DNA of 58,086 nucleotides from Geobacteraceae bacterium GWC2_55_20 (GTDB lineage Bacteria; Desulfobacterota; Desulfuromonadia; Geobacterales; Pseudopelobacteraceae): the NCBI GenBank assembly GCA_001802125.1, contig MGZK01000031.1, forward strand, positions 1 to 58,086, in the 5' to 3' direction. Shown piece after piece: positions 18,861 to 27,139 of the stretch. The translations under genes were made by a program, and so were the position numbers. Numbering within the stretch: position 1 is the first letter of the stretch; each line of letters opens with the position of its first letter. The notes below the pieces were generated by a model, which saw only the letters and a program-made list of their open reading frames with translations, had not been told where the DNA came from and searched no databases.

Positions 18861-18893
18861 CATTTTAAGGCTATATGTAAATAATAATTATCG
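18845..18893 (+). promoter_or_regulatory. hipBA promoter flanked by two copies of a palindromic operator
   Basis: A -35 TTGACA (18857-18862) and a -10 AATAAT (18880-18885) are 17 bases apart. The inverted repeats CGATAATTAT (18845-18854) and ATAATTATCG (18884-18893) are exact mirror copies. Each contains the self-complementary core ATAATTAT, and they bracket the promoter with 39 bases between equivalent positions. The right copy overlaps the -10. This is the layout expected for autorepression by the HipB-like protein starting at 18896. The promoter and repeats are seen directly; HipB binding is inference from HipBA systems. Confidence 0.72.
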
Positions 18894-18895
18894 CT

Positions 18896-19234
18896 ATGAA
18901 TAAGAGAACCGTTACAATCTATCCGTCTTCGGCTAAGGAACTCGAAGCCTTGGGGCAGCGTCTCAAGGATGCACGGCTGCGCCGACGTTATTCCATGGAA
19001 ACGGTCTGTGCCAGGGCGGACATATCGCGTCCCACCCTCTACAAAGTGGAGAATGGCGACCCATCCGTTGCCATGGGAATATACGTGCAGGTGCTGCGTG
19101 TCCTGGGACTGGTTGAGGATCTGGGGGTAATTGCCAAGGAAGATGTCTTGGGCCGGCGTCTCCAGGATGAAGCACTCCCCCACAGGAAAAGGGCTCCCAA
19201 AAAGCTACAACAACCTGGCGGATCAAATGGCTAA
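18896..19234 (+). CDS. hipB: HipB-like antitoxin, XRE-type DNA-binding protein
   Basis: The 112-residue protein has one helix-turn-helix of XRE/Cro type at about residues 17-70 (LGQRLKDARLRRRYSMETVC, then RADISRPTLYKVENGDPSV) and a basic C-terminal tail (HRKRAPKKLQQP). It is followed by hipA with an 8-base overlap, the typical antitoxin-first order. It should bind and inhibit the kinase and repress the operon through the palindromes directly upstream. It is longer than E. coli HipB (88 residues). Confidence 0.88.
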   Translation: MNKRTVTIYPSSAKELEALGQRLKDARLRRRYSMETVCARADISRPTLYKVENGDPSVAMGIYVQVLRVLGLVEDLGVIAKEDVLGRRLQDEALPHRKRAPKKLQQPGGSNG

Positions 19235-20474
19235 AGTACAAGGCGAACAGATCTGGGTCTGGCTTGACGATCCATCATTCGGCCCTTTGCAGCGGATCGG
19301 CACTTTGTTCCGCGGAGACAGGGGAAGTGTGCGCTTTGCCTATGACCCGGTCTGGTTGAAGAAGGCGCATGCCTTCCCCCTTGATCCGGAACTGGATTTG
19401 ACTGCCGGCGAGTTCTATCCGGGCAATGCCAACTTCGGGGTTTTCATGGATTCCTGCCCCGACCGGTGGGGCCAGGTTCTGATGAAACGCCGGGAGGCAG
19501 TTGAGGCCAGGGAACAGGGCCGCACTCCAAGAACACTCGGAGCATGGGAATTCCTGCTGGGGGTCCAGGACTGTACCCGCATGGGGGCACTCCGATTCAG
19601 CCACCCGGACGCAGAAGCCTTTCTTGCTGATGAAGCACGCTCGGCGCCCCCGGTTGCCCGGATAGCCGAGCTTCAGGCCGTGGCCTTTGAGTTGACCAGG
19701 AAGAAGCAGGATGACCTGGACAAGATCAGGGAGTGGCTGAAGGTTCTGGTTGCTCCCGGTTCATCGCTTGGCGGCGCCCGCCCGAAAGCCAATCTGGTTG
19801 ATGAGGATGGCAGTCTCTGGATCGCAAAGTTCCCTTCAGCCGACGATGATTACGATGTCGCGCTTTGGGAAATGCTGCTTCAGGAACTTGCCAAGGAATG
19901 CGGGATCAACGTTCCCGCTTCCCGTCTCATGCAGATCGGGACCGGCTATCACACGTTCATGGTGCAACGTTTTGACCGGGTCGGCGTCTCCAGGCGTTTT
20001 TTTGCGTCAGCAATGACCATGACCGGACATCAGGACAGTGATGATGCCAGTTATCTGGAGTTGGCCGAGTTTATCGCCACCTGGGGCGAGCCTGATCATA
20101 TTCCCCGTGACCTTGAAGAGCTTTTTACCAGGGTTGTTTTCAACGTTGCTACCGCTAACCGCGACGACCATCTACGCAATCACGGTTTCATCAGGACTCC
20201 TTCAGGCTGGCGGCTTGCCCCGGCCTTTGACATGAACCCATCCTTCAAGAAAGATGAACATGTCCTGGCCCTGGATCTCTATACCCGACAGCCGGATATG
20301 GCGGTCGGGCTGGAAACAGCTGAATACTATCGTCTTGGAATGGATCAGGCACAGAAGATTGTCAGCCGGGTAGGCAAGATAGTCGCGGGGTGGAAGGTTC
20401 GTGCCAGGAGGCTCGGATTGTCAAATCATGAGATTGCCGATGCTGAGCACCTTTTCATGTCAAATTCTTTGTGA
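19227..20474 (+). CDS. hipA: HipA-family serine/threonine kinase toxin
   Basis: This is a 415-residue HipA. The N-terminal HipA domain (RIGTLFRGDRGSVRFAYDP) is followed by the kinase core with the P-loop SSLGGARPKANL around residues 178-189, catalytic loop NRDDHLRNHGFI and metal-binding APAFDMNPS. All key catalytic residues are present, so the kinase looks intact. E. coli HipA phosphorylates glutamyl-tRNA synthetase and causes growth arrest and persistence; the target here cannot be read from sequence. The frame is open 32 codons upstream inside hipB; the ATG at 19227 is chosen because it gives the usual start MAKVQGEQIWVWLDD. Confidence 0.9.
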   Translation: MAKVQGEQIWVWLDDPSFGPLQRIGTLFRGDRGSVRFAYDPVWLKKAHAFPLDPELDLTAGEFYPGNANFGVFMDSCPDRWGQVLMKRREAVEAREQGRTPRTLGAWEFLLGVQDCTRMGALRFSHPDAEAFLADEARSAPPVARIAELQAVAFELTRKKQDDLDKIREWLKVLVAPGSSLGGARPKANLVDEDGSLWIAKFPSADDDYDVALWEMLLQELAKECGINVPASRLMQIGTGYHTFMVQRFDRVGVSRRFFASAMTMTGHQDSDDASYLELAEFIATWGEPDHIPRDLEELFTRVVFNVATANRDDHLRNHGFIRTPSGWRLAPAFDMNPSFKKDEHVLALDLYTRQPDMAVGLETAEYYRLGMDQAQKIVSRVGKIVAGWKVRARRLGLSNHEIADAEHLFMSNSL

Positions 20475-20512
20475 TGTTTCGAATTAAGAAATTGTACACG
20501 CACAACTGCATT

Positions 20513-21826
20513 TCAGACAGGTTCTATGTTGAGCAGATATTTGAAAGCCGGGATCAGCCGTATTATTTTACCGTCAACCGAAAGCTCTTCCTCATCCTCA
20601 TAGGTGACGATCTCACCTCGATCCAATCCGGTCTCTTCCAGCGCCTTGATCAGTGAGCGCAATTCGCGGTTGCGTGTTCCCTCGTCACCCAAAGTATGCA
20701 CCACCTGGATCAATTTCGTTATCTTGCCGCCGGTACAGCAGGCAAAATCAACCTCAAGGCCATTGCCGGTCTTGTAGTAGTAAAGCTCATGACCCCGGCG
20801 TTTTAGATCAAGATAAACCTGATTCTCCAGGAGATGCCCAAGATTTTCACTGAAGCTGAATCCGACGGCGCCGGCCATCCCTGTGTCAATGGCATAGACT
20901 TTTTTCGGGCTTTTGATCTGCTCTTTCACGGAAAAGGCAAAGGAATCGAGGGTAAACATCAGATAGGCATCGCTGAAATAGCCCAGGTACTCCTTCACGG
21001 TCTTATCGTTGAGACTAACCAGCGCCGCCAGCTTGTTGAAGCTGTAAAGCGAGGATATATTCGACGCCAGGTAGAAGAAGAGATTCTCCAGATCAACGGC
21101 TTTCTTGATGTTGAACCGGGGTGCTATGTCCTGGTAGAGGATGTTTCTGGCATACATCACCAGAAGCTCTTTTTTTGTTTCCGGCAGGTCTACCGCGCTG
21201 GTCTCCGGGAACCCGCCAAAGCGAAGGTAGTCGTCAAGAAGTTTGCGCAGCCGGTTACGCTGTTTGGTCAGTGATACTGCGTCAGTGATGCTCAGTCCAT
21301 TGGCTGCGATAAACTCCGTGAAAGAAAACGGGTACACCTCCACCGGCATCGCCCGACCGGAAAGGAGGGTGATAAACTCCGATGTGAGCAGGTGCGAATT
21401 GGAACCCGTGACAATGAATTTTATCCCCTTCTGCTCGTACTTTGCCTTGACGAAGACCTGCCATTCAGGAAAGAAGTGCACCTCATCCAGGCAGCAGTAA
21501 ACCGGTCCCACCGGTGCAACCAGCTTCAGGTAATCATCATAGGCCCGCTCAAGGTAGGAAACATCGTTACGGTGACGGCTGAATTGAGGATTTTCCAGAT
21601 TGAGGAATAGTATATTCCGAGGAGGGATCCCCTTGTTGCGTATCAGGTGGTTAATCGTCTGCCGCACCAGCGTACTTTTGCCTGACCGACGCACACCTAC
21701 CAGCGCGATAATGTGGGGTAGATCCAGATATCCCTTTACCTTACCGAGAATGCCGCGTGAGACCCCTTCCTGGTAGAGGGTCCCATCCCAATGTGGGTTC
21801 TGGTCAACGATTACCGATTCAAACAT
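20513..21826 (-). CDS. AAA-family ATPase with DUF4143 domain
   Basis: The 437-residue protein has Walker A GVRRSGKST near residues 44-52, Walker B YCCLDEVHFFPEWQ, a sensor stretch FIVTGSNSHLL and a C-terminal DUF4143 region with a restriction-nuclease-like pattern (ENQVYLDLKRRG, then GNGLEVDFACC). This family is abundant in mobile and accessory DNA of bacteria and archaea; its function is not established. It is convergent with hipA (38 bases between stops). The start follows GGAG, and a good promoter lies just upstream, so it is a single-gene unit. Confidence 0.88.
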   Translation of the reverse strand: MFESVIVDQNPHWDGTLYQEGVSRGILGKVKGYLDLPHIIALVGVRRSGKSTLVRQTINHLIRNKGIPPRNILFLNLENPQFSRHRNDVSYLERAYDDYLKLVAPVGPVYCCLDEVHFFPEWQVFVKAKYEQKGIKFIVTGSNSHLLTSEFITLLSGRAMPVEVYPFSFTEFIAANGLSITDAVSLTKQRNRLRKLLDDYLRFGGFPETSAVDLPETKKELLVMYARNILYQDIAPRFNIKKAVDLENLFFYLASNISSLYSFNKLAALVSLNDKTVKEYLGYFSDAYLMFTLDSFAFSVKEQIKSPKKVYAIDTGMAGAVGFSFSENLGHLLENQVYLDLKRRGHELYYYKTGNGLEVDFACCTGGKITKLIQVVHTLGDEGTRNRELRSLIKALEETGLDRGEIVTYEDEEELSVDGKIIRLIPAFKYLLNIEPV

Positions 21827-21858
21827 ATATCACTCCGAACAAAACCTGTATTGTTCGT

Positions 21859-21886
21859 ATTATAGTCCGAATAATATTCATTTCAA
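21859..21886 (-). promoter_or_regulatory. sigma-70-type promoter of the DUF4143 ATPase gene
   Basis: Reading the minus strand, TTGAAA (21886-21881) and a perfect TATAAT (21864-21859) are separated by 16 bases. Transcription would start about 33 bases before the ATG at 21826, leaving room for the GGAG site. The match to consensus is strong in an AT-rich pocket. Confidence 0.65.
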
Positions 21887-22284
21887 GCAGAATTATCAGT
21901 CCATCATCCACCGTCATGCGGGCCGACCATACGTAGGGTCAAGGTGCGGGGTCTCCCATTAAATGGCTGCTGTCAACGGCATAAACATTCCCTATGCAAG
22001 AAAAAATGTTTTTTCAAGCCTTGCTGTTTTCAGTCACCGGCATCGTTACCATTCCCGTTATTTCTATCTTTTTCAATGTCAGCCCTTGCTGCACCAGTCA
22101 CCCATCAGGATCAAGGCGGTTGTCGAAGTAGTGGAGGTTCAACAGCCCCTTCCGCGTTTCGCGGACCAGAAAAACTTCGGTTCCAGGCCGTGTCCAATTG
22201 GTTGTTTCAGGTCTAGTGTTTGTTAACCAGCCCCTTGGTGGCTCACGGCGTGGGCAGTAAAGACGTCGATAACTGTTATAAAAT
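21887..22284. other. non-coding stretch between the DUF4143 gene and the IS110-family remnant
   Basis: About 400 bases without a convincing gene. Short frames here lack start signals and family features. The only structure seen is a perfect hairpin TCCGCG-TTT-CGCGGA at 22151-22165. The left end of the IS110-family element probably falls somewhere in this interval, but such elements often lack obvious terminal inverted repeats and I cannot place it. Confidence 0.4.
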
Positions 22285-22357
22285 GCTGGGTGGAGCGGCT
22301 GCCAATCAGGCTTAGTGGTTTTACCAACCCCAATGCAGGTTCACCGCTCCAGCCAGT
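22285..22357 (-). ncRNA. structured segment 3' of the IS110-family transposase, candidate guide (bridge/seek) RNA
   Basis: The arms GCTGGGTGGAGCGG (22285-22298) and CCGCTCCAGCCAGT (22344-22357) pair at 12 of 14 positions around a 45-base loop. The loop contains a further small GGTT/AACC hairpin. It lies directly after the transposase stop. IS110-family recombinases (the IS1111 branch in particular) carry a structured non-coding RNA at such a position that guides target choice. The pairing is seen; the guide-RNA role is inference. No target-binding loop has been matched to a flank. Confidence 0.35.
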
Positions 22358-22359
22358 TC

Positions 22360-23389
22360 CTATGTGAAAATCTTCTCTGGCATGAATTCAACCTGGTCCC
22401 GCATGACGTAGTACGATGCCCTTACCAGTTTGTGTGCCAATGCCGCGTGCGCAATCATGAAGTTGGTCTTTCTCAACTTGCGGTTGTAGTAGGCCCTGGC
22501 CTTGTCGTCGTAACGTCTGGCAAATTCCGCTGCCTCGGAGAAAGCCCAGGAAAGATACTTGTTGCCATTCGTTGCCATTCTTCTTGTTCCCTTTGCCCTT
22601 GGACTTGCCGTTGCTGGTCCATTGCGAAGAGACAACCCGGCAGTATGAGGCATAATTGCCGACCTTCTCAAAACGGGTAACCGGTCCGGTTTCAAGCATT
22701 ATGGTCAGCCCCAGAATCTTGCCGATGCCGGGCAACGTTACGAGGCCCTTGTAGGCATCCTTGAGCTCAAGCTTCTTTTCGAGGAACGTCTCGATGGTCC
22801 GTATCTGCCGGGTCAGGAAGTCAATTGAATCCTTGCTCACCTGACCGGCAAGAGCCAGATCCTCGTTATCGGCCAGTAGTGGATGGACACGGTTTTCACG
22901 AAGGCGCTTTATGTCGTTGGTCTTCATCTTCATGCCGCAATTTCTGGTGATGATGTTCTGAAGACTGATAAGCAACGACGATCTCAGTGATACCAAGTGC
23001 CCCCGCTTTCTGAGCAGGTCGCGAATCGGTCGTTCATCCTTCGGATAGATGTAGCCAGTCGGCAGTATGTTCAGTCGCAGCATCTCAGCCAACCAGAAGG
23101 CGTCGTGCTTGTCGTCGGCATGTTTGAGGCCGGAATATTTCTGGATGGCTGAAGGATTCGCCAGATGTACGGCGTATCCTTCAGCCATCAACCCATCTAC
23201 AAGCCAATACCAGTTGTAGGTCGATTCGACAACGATACCGGCAAGTTGATCGCGATACGGTTCGTACACTCGGAGAATAGTTGCCATGTCATTTGGAGTT
23301 TTCTCCTTGAATACGCGCTTACCACTTTCATCTACGATTGCCAAAAAGCTGTTGCTTGAATGCAGATCGATTCCAGAGTACAGTTCCAT
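22360..23389 (-). pseudogene. IS110-family transposase, frameshifted by a 10-bp duplication
   Basis: From the ATG at 23389 (8 bases after AGGAGG) the protein starts MELYSGIDLHSSNSFLAI, with the DEDD-type RuvC-like residues D8 in GIDLH, E in VVESTYNWYW and DD in KHADDKHDAFWL. The C-terminal transposase_20 domain follows (LVTLPGIGKILGLTIMLETG). After KKNGN the frame goes wrong. The correct continuation (KYLSWAFSEAAEFARRYDDK, then AHKLVRASYYVMRDQ) is in another frame and ends at 22360. A tandem copy of 10 bases at 22561-22580 accounts exactly for the shift; removing one copy restores one intact protein of about 340 residues. Confidence 0.88.
22561..22580. repeat. 10-bp tandem duplication that breaks the transposase frame
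   Basis: GTTGCCATTC occurs twice in direct succession. Ten bases is not a multiple of three, and the reading frame of the transposase changes precisely here. A slippage event is the simplest origin. Confidence 0.9.
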
Positions 23390-23495
23390 CGGGCACCTCC
23401 TGAGTGTGCTTTGCAAGATTGGACGTCTTACTGAGCATATCGGGAAGTATTTGCATCCGTTGATTCAGGGGGTGCCTTTTATATGATTATCAGGC

Positions 23496-23655
23496 TTCCA
23501 AGATAGCAAGTTTGGCCTCCATCTTATCAATTTGGAAGACTGACCCCACACATTGCCCTAAGGTTACAAATGTCTGAAACTCTAACCTGACCCCGGAGGT
23601 TTCCTGACCCCGGAGGTTTCCGAATGTCCCCTTAAGCCCCCCGTCCCCTTAAGCC
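23496..23655. repeat. non-coding stretch with short inverted and tandem repeats between IS110 element and protease gene
   Basis: An inverted repeat CTTCCAA (23496-23502) / TTGGAAG (23532-23538) is followed by two tandem copies of the 17-mer CCTGACCCCGGAGGTTT (23586-23602 and 23603-23619). Two copies of GTCCCCTTAAGCC (23626-23638 and 23643-23655) follow, also spaced 17 bases apart. No gene is seen. Repeated 17-base periodicity suggests local duplication at the edge of inserted DNA. Confidence 0.6.
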
Positions 23656-23664
23656 TCTCCAGGT

Positions 23665-25998
23665 TCACATCTCCTTCTTGGCATTCTCGTATGAAGGATC
23701 AAGCTGAAGTGCCTTTAAGAACAATTCTCGTGCTTTGTCCTTCCTCCCCTGTAGCTTTTCCCAATAACCCAGATGGTAGAAATTCTTCGCCTTCGCAGCA
23801 GTGTCTTCGGCAGAGAAAGAAATCATCGCTTGGTTCAGAAACTGTTGAGCCTCATTGAGCAACTGTTTTCTTTGATCCGAAGTAAGGTCTTTGGATAACT
23901 CAACTGTTTTGATTAAAACCCATCCCTTTGTGTCCAAGTAGTATGGATTTGCTGGCTCAGCCTCCACAGCAGAATTTATATACTCTAGTGCCAAGCCAAG
24001 ATAAACTTCTCGTTCAGCATAGGCATATGCCAGACTTTTCCATGTTTGCTGCTTATTTTTATTAAACGACTTCACTCTAGGCACATCCTTCTGCTGCTCG
24101 CACTCTAATATGCCTTTATAAGTGGTAATAAGTGCTTCTTCGTACCTTGTAATCTGCTCAGGACTGCCAGGTTTCTCTAATTCAGCTAAGACGCCAATAG
24201 ACAGTATCAGAAGTTCCCAAGCTTTTGTTAAGTGGCTGTCTAACTCTATGGCTTTCTTCGCTTTAGTATATGCACTCAAGTAATTACTATCTTTTCCGTA
24301 CATCAATGCGAGATAATAATAAGCATTAGCATTTTGTGGGTCAAGCTGGACAGCTCGCTCCATTGCATTCCTCGCATCACCCGATCGACCTTGTATTTTC
24401 ATCAGAGACCGTCCTGCCCAGTAAAAGGCAATAGCTTGTGAATGGTCCATTTGGATAGCGTTCTCAAATGCAGCTGCTGCATTGACGTAATCATTGCGGC
24501 TAAAATAGAGAGCTCCCAAAGTTAAATTCGCAGAATAAGAGGTATGGCCGCTCTGTTTGGCAGCAACTAATGCGATTTCTGCGACGTTAAACTTTTCTTG
24601 CGCCTTTTCTAATTTACCCATATTCTTTGCCTTGTTACCTTGTTCCCAGTAAGCAAGACCTACTAATATAAACATATTGCCGGCATAGTATTTATCTGTA
24701 ATGTCTTTCCAATATTGGTTGGCAGCTTCAATGTCCTTAGATTGCATCCACTCAGTGTAACCTAATTGAAACAAAAATTTGTCTTTCTCTTTGTCCATTT
24801 GTGGCATGTTGCTTTTAACTAGGAGAAGACCAGCTTGTAGTTCAGACTTGCCACGATTGTAGTTCTTCAGCGTGACCAATGACCGACCAAACCAATAATG
24901 ATACTGAACCATTGCTTGCGTCCTAGAGTCTTCTGATAAACCTTTGCTGGCAATTTCCTGTTTGGCAGTGCTGAATATTGCGTCAACGGCTGCACCCTTA
25001 GTGCTAGGATCGTCCAACATATCTTCAGCCTGATAAGCAGTCGCATTGCCTAACAGAAACAGATTTAAATACAAAGAAGGAGCAGCGAGTCGGGCCTGTT
25101 CTGCGTGCACAAGAGCCTTTTGCCACGGACTGTCTATCCCGTCGATATATCCATTAGTCAAAAGGGTAAATGCGATCTCGACATGAAGCATAATCTCTTT
25201 CTTAAGCCGTTCCTGGCTTGACAACTTGCCAAGAACTGCTTGGTTAAGCAAAAGATCTTCAGCGGCATTTATGTATTGCTTGTACTCACCACGCTGATAA
25301 TATTCCTGAACGCGGTCATAATAGATTTGGTAATCGTCTGTGATCTTCCATCCTTTTAATGTTTGAAGCACAACGTTAGAAGGTGTCGCGTAACCATATA
25401 TTCCAGCAGCACTTGTAATAACGCCAATAACGTCGCTGCCTTTGATCAAGGGACCACCGGAGTTCCCCTCCCCTGGACCGCCTGTAAAAGTTATCTGCTT
25501 CCCTTTAAATCCCGATATGACACCCTGTCCTACTGCCCATGGAGTGCCCGCATTGACAGGGAAACCGATGAAACTCACTTCTTCGTTCACTACAATTTCG
25601 GCATATCTATCTAGAGTCAGAACCAGTAAGTCTTCGGGAATCATGCCTTCGACGCATAAGACCGCCACTCCCTGGCCCTCACCTCCCTCCGTTCCAAGCT
25701 CTCTTGCAGAGAATTTATTGTTGGGATCTGTAAAGAAGACGACCTGAAGGTTTTGAGCTCCCTCAATTACGTGTGATGCCGTCACGATATAAGCTTCTTT
25801 CTTTTCAAGTCTCACTATGATTCCCGTACCAACCCGCTCCAACTCTTTGGTCTGGGGATCAATGGGTTTGTTCTGGGCGATGATCTTGACAATGCCAGGC
25901 TTTAGACTATCTATATTTTGGGCGCAAATGGGTGACGGGCACATCAACATTATTACCATAAGGAATATTGGGTAATACTTACATTTGCGAAGAATCAT
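23665..25998 (-). CDS. exported trypsin-like serine protease with C-terminal TPR repeats
   Basis: This is a 777-residue protein. A signal peptide (FLMVIMLMCPSPICAQ) is followed by an S1C/trypsin-like domain at about 30-215 with catalytic histidine in VTASHVIEG and serine in GEGNSGGPLI. Where HtrA-like enzymes have the aspartate (DVAVL), this protein reads GVAVL, so the third triad residue appears missing. Residues 230-777 are TPR-type helical repeats ending LQLDPSYENAKKEM. It overlaps the preceding gene by 20 bases and is the last of a three-gene operon. Base composition is visibly more AT-rich than the flanking core genes, which suggests acquisition. Substrate and role are unknown. Confidence 0.8.
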   Translation of the reverse strand: MILRKCKYYPIFLMVIMLMCPSPICAQNIDSLKPGIVKIIAQNKPIDPQTKELERVGTGIIVRLEKKEAYIVTASHVIEGAQNLQVVFFTDPNNKFSARELGTEGGEGQGVAVLCVEGMIPEDLLVLTLDRYAEIVVNEEVSFIGFPVNAGTPWAVGQGVISGFKGKQITFTGGPGEGNSGGPLIKGSDVIGVITSAAGIYGYATPSNVVLQTLKGWKITDDYQIYYDRVQEYYQRGEYKQYINAAEDLLLNQAVLGKLSSQERLKKEIMLHVEIAFTLLTNGYIDGIDSPWQKALVHAEQARLAAPSLYLNLFLLGNATAYQAEDMLDDPSTKGAAVDAIFSTAKQEIASKGLSEDSRTQAMVQYHYWFGRSLVTLKNYNRGKSELQAGLLLVKSNMPQMDKEKDKFLFQLGYTEWMQSKDIEAANQYWKDITDKYYAGNMFILVGLAYWEQGNKAKNMGKLEKAQEKFNVAEIALVAAKQSGHTSYSANLTLGALYFSRNDYVNAAAAFENAIQMDHSQAIAFYWAGRSLMKIQGRSGDARNAMERAVQLDPQNANAYYYLALMYGKDSNYLSAYTKAKKAIELDSHLTKAWELLILSIGVLAELEKPGSPEQITRYEEALITTYKGILECEQQKDVPRVKSFNKNKQQTWKSLAYAYAEREVYLGLALEYINSAVEAEPANPYYLDTKGWVLIKTVELSKDLTSDQRKQLLNEAQQFLNQAMISFSAEDTAAKAKNFYHLGYWEKLQGRKDKARELFLKALQLDPSYENAKKEM

Positions 25999-27139
25999 TT
26001 TGCGATAACCTCCTTACTTGCACAATCTCTTTGTAAAGTTTGTACATCCCGACTGTCGTGGTAATCACCCAGGAAATAATGATAACCAAGACACTTAACT
26101 TTTGACTCTGCCAAAATGTATCTAGATATGTCAAACGATGGTCTGTCGGAAATTTTCTGGAACCAGTCTTCAGGAGACCGGCGACACCACGAAGCTTGAG
26201 CCGTATCCCTTTTGCCATCGGATCCAGCGACATTTGAGTAATGCTAAATTTGTCCAGATAATCGAGGTCCACAGAATCCGGAGCTTTAAACCGGACTGTT
26301 TTAATCTGACTATAGTCCGGATAGGTTATTGTGCCTTCTCCGATCAAAGAGGTCTGAGGCCCGCCAATGCCTTCTTGATGGGTAAAGTCAATGCTTCTGA
26401 TTGGGAGTTCTTCCATTGAGAAAAAGTTTGTGTCTTTTGAACCGACCACGGCAAGTATAAGAGAGTGGGGCTGACCGGTAATCTCAACAGATGAATGATG
26501 ACTTGGAAGGCGTACCCTAAAGGTTAGAGAATCTGCTTCGTAGGGTATCTGGTTTATCCCGCTGAGTTGGCCCTGAATTGAAATTAGTAGGAATCGCTTC
26601 TGCATAGTGAGGACAGCGTTTGATTGCTGCTCGTCCACTCTGATAGTAAGGTTTGGATAAGAGGACTCGTTTGTTTCTAGTGTAACCCTAGCACCCGGCC
26701 GGCCCCACAAACCATCGAGGGTTCCTACAGTGCTTAAAGTCGGAGAATCTCTTTCTATAGTTACAGCCGGTTGCAACTCTTTACTCTTACCTGAAATCAC
26801 TATTGGAGAAGAAAACGCTAAAAGTGTCCAGGCTGACTCTGGATAACGGTCTTGTTCTATGAGATACTGCGCCGGATTTGCCATCTCAAGTCTTTCAGGA
26901 TGAATTTCGAGATGTTCGAATTTTTCAGCAGTCACGGACCTGACTTGAATAGGAGTTAATATCCGCTTCGATTCATTGCCTGAAATGTTGAAAACTACGC
27001 GGTTTACTGTGAGTTCTACTTGAACATGACTTGGAATGCGCCACGTCATTAGAATCAAAGTAGTCATTCCTACCAACAACGTTGGCAGAAATAGAATAAA
27101 AAGAATGAAACGTGTGCTTTTCTCCACAGCAACTCTCAT
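25979..27139 (-). CDS. two-pass membrane protein of unknown function
   Basis: I do not recognise this 386-residue protein. It has an N-terminal membrane segment (FILFILFLPTLLVGMTTLIL), a large extracytoplasmic beta-rich region of about 300 residues, and a C-terminal membrane segment (LSVLVIIISWVITTTVGMYKL) followed by a short basic tail. It overlaps its neighbours by 4 bases upstream and 20 bases downstream, so the three genes are translated together. The topology suggests a membrane anchor presenting an exported domain next to the protease. Function should not be assumed. Confidence 0.7.
   Translation of the reverse strand: MRVAVEKSTRFILFILFLPTLLVGMTTLILMTWRIPSHVQVELTVNRVVFNISGNESKRILTPIQVRSVTAEKFEHLEIHPERLEMANPAQYLIEQDRYPESAWTLLAFSSPIVISGKSKELQPAVTIERDSPTLSTVGTLDGLWGRPGARVTLETNESSYPNLTIRVDEQQSNAVLTMQKRFLLISIQGQLSGINQIPYEADSLTFRVRLPSHHSSVEITGQPHSLILAVVGSKDTNFFSMEELPIRSIDFTHQEGIGGPQTSLIGEGTITYPDYSQIKTVRFKAPDSVDLDYLDKFSITQMSLDPMAKGIRLKLRGVAGLLKTGSRKFPTDHRLTYLDTFWQSQKLSVLVIIISWVITTTVGMYKLYKEIVQVRRLSQNDSSQM

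Larger units (their letters stand above)
22285..23401 (-). mobile_element. IS110-family insertion sequence (minimal extent; true ends unknown)
   Basis: The interval spans from the candidate structured RNA to the ribosome binding site of the transposase gene. Terminal repeats and target duplications are not expected for this family and none were found, so the real ends may lie up to a few hundred bases further out on either side. A 7-bp inverted repeat CTTCCAA/TTGGAAG at 23496-23538 could be close to the right end. The element is probably immobile because its recombinase gene is frameshifted. Confidence 0.5.

Noticed and set aside
21944-22226. two overlapping plus-strand frames of about 90 residues
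   Set aside because: No ribosome binding site, no domain and unusual cysteine-rich composition; they lie in the probable end of the IS element.
22360-22695. 111-residue minus-strand frame as a separate gene
   Set aside because: It is the C-terminal part of the IS110-family transposase displaced by the 10-bp duplication, not an independent gene.
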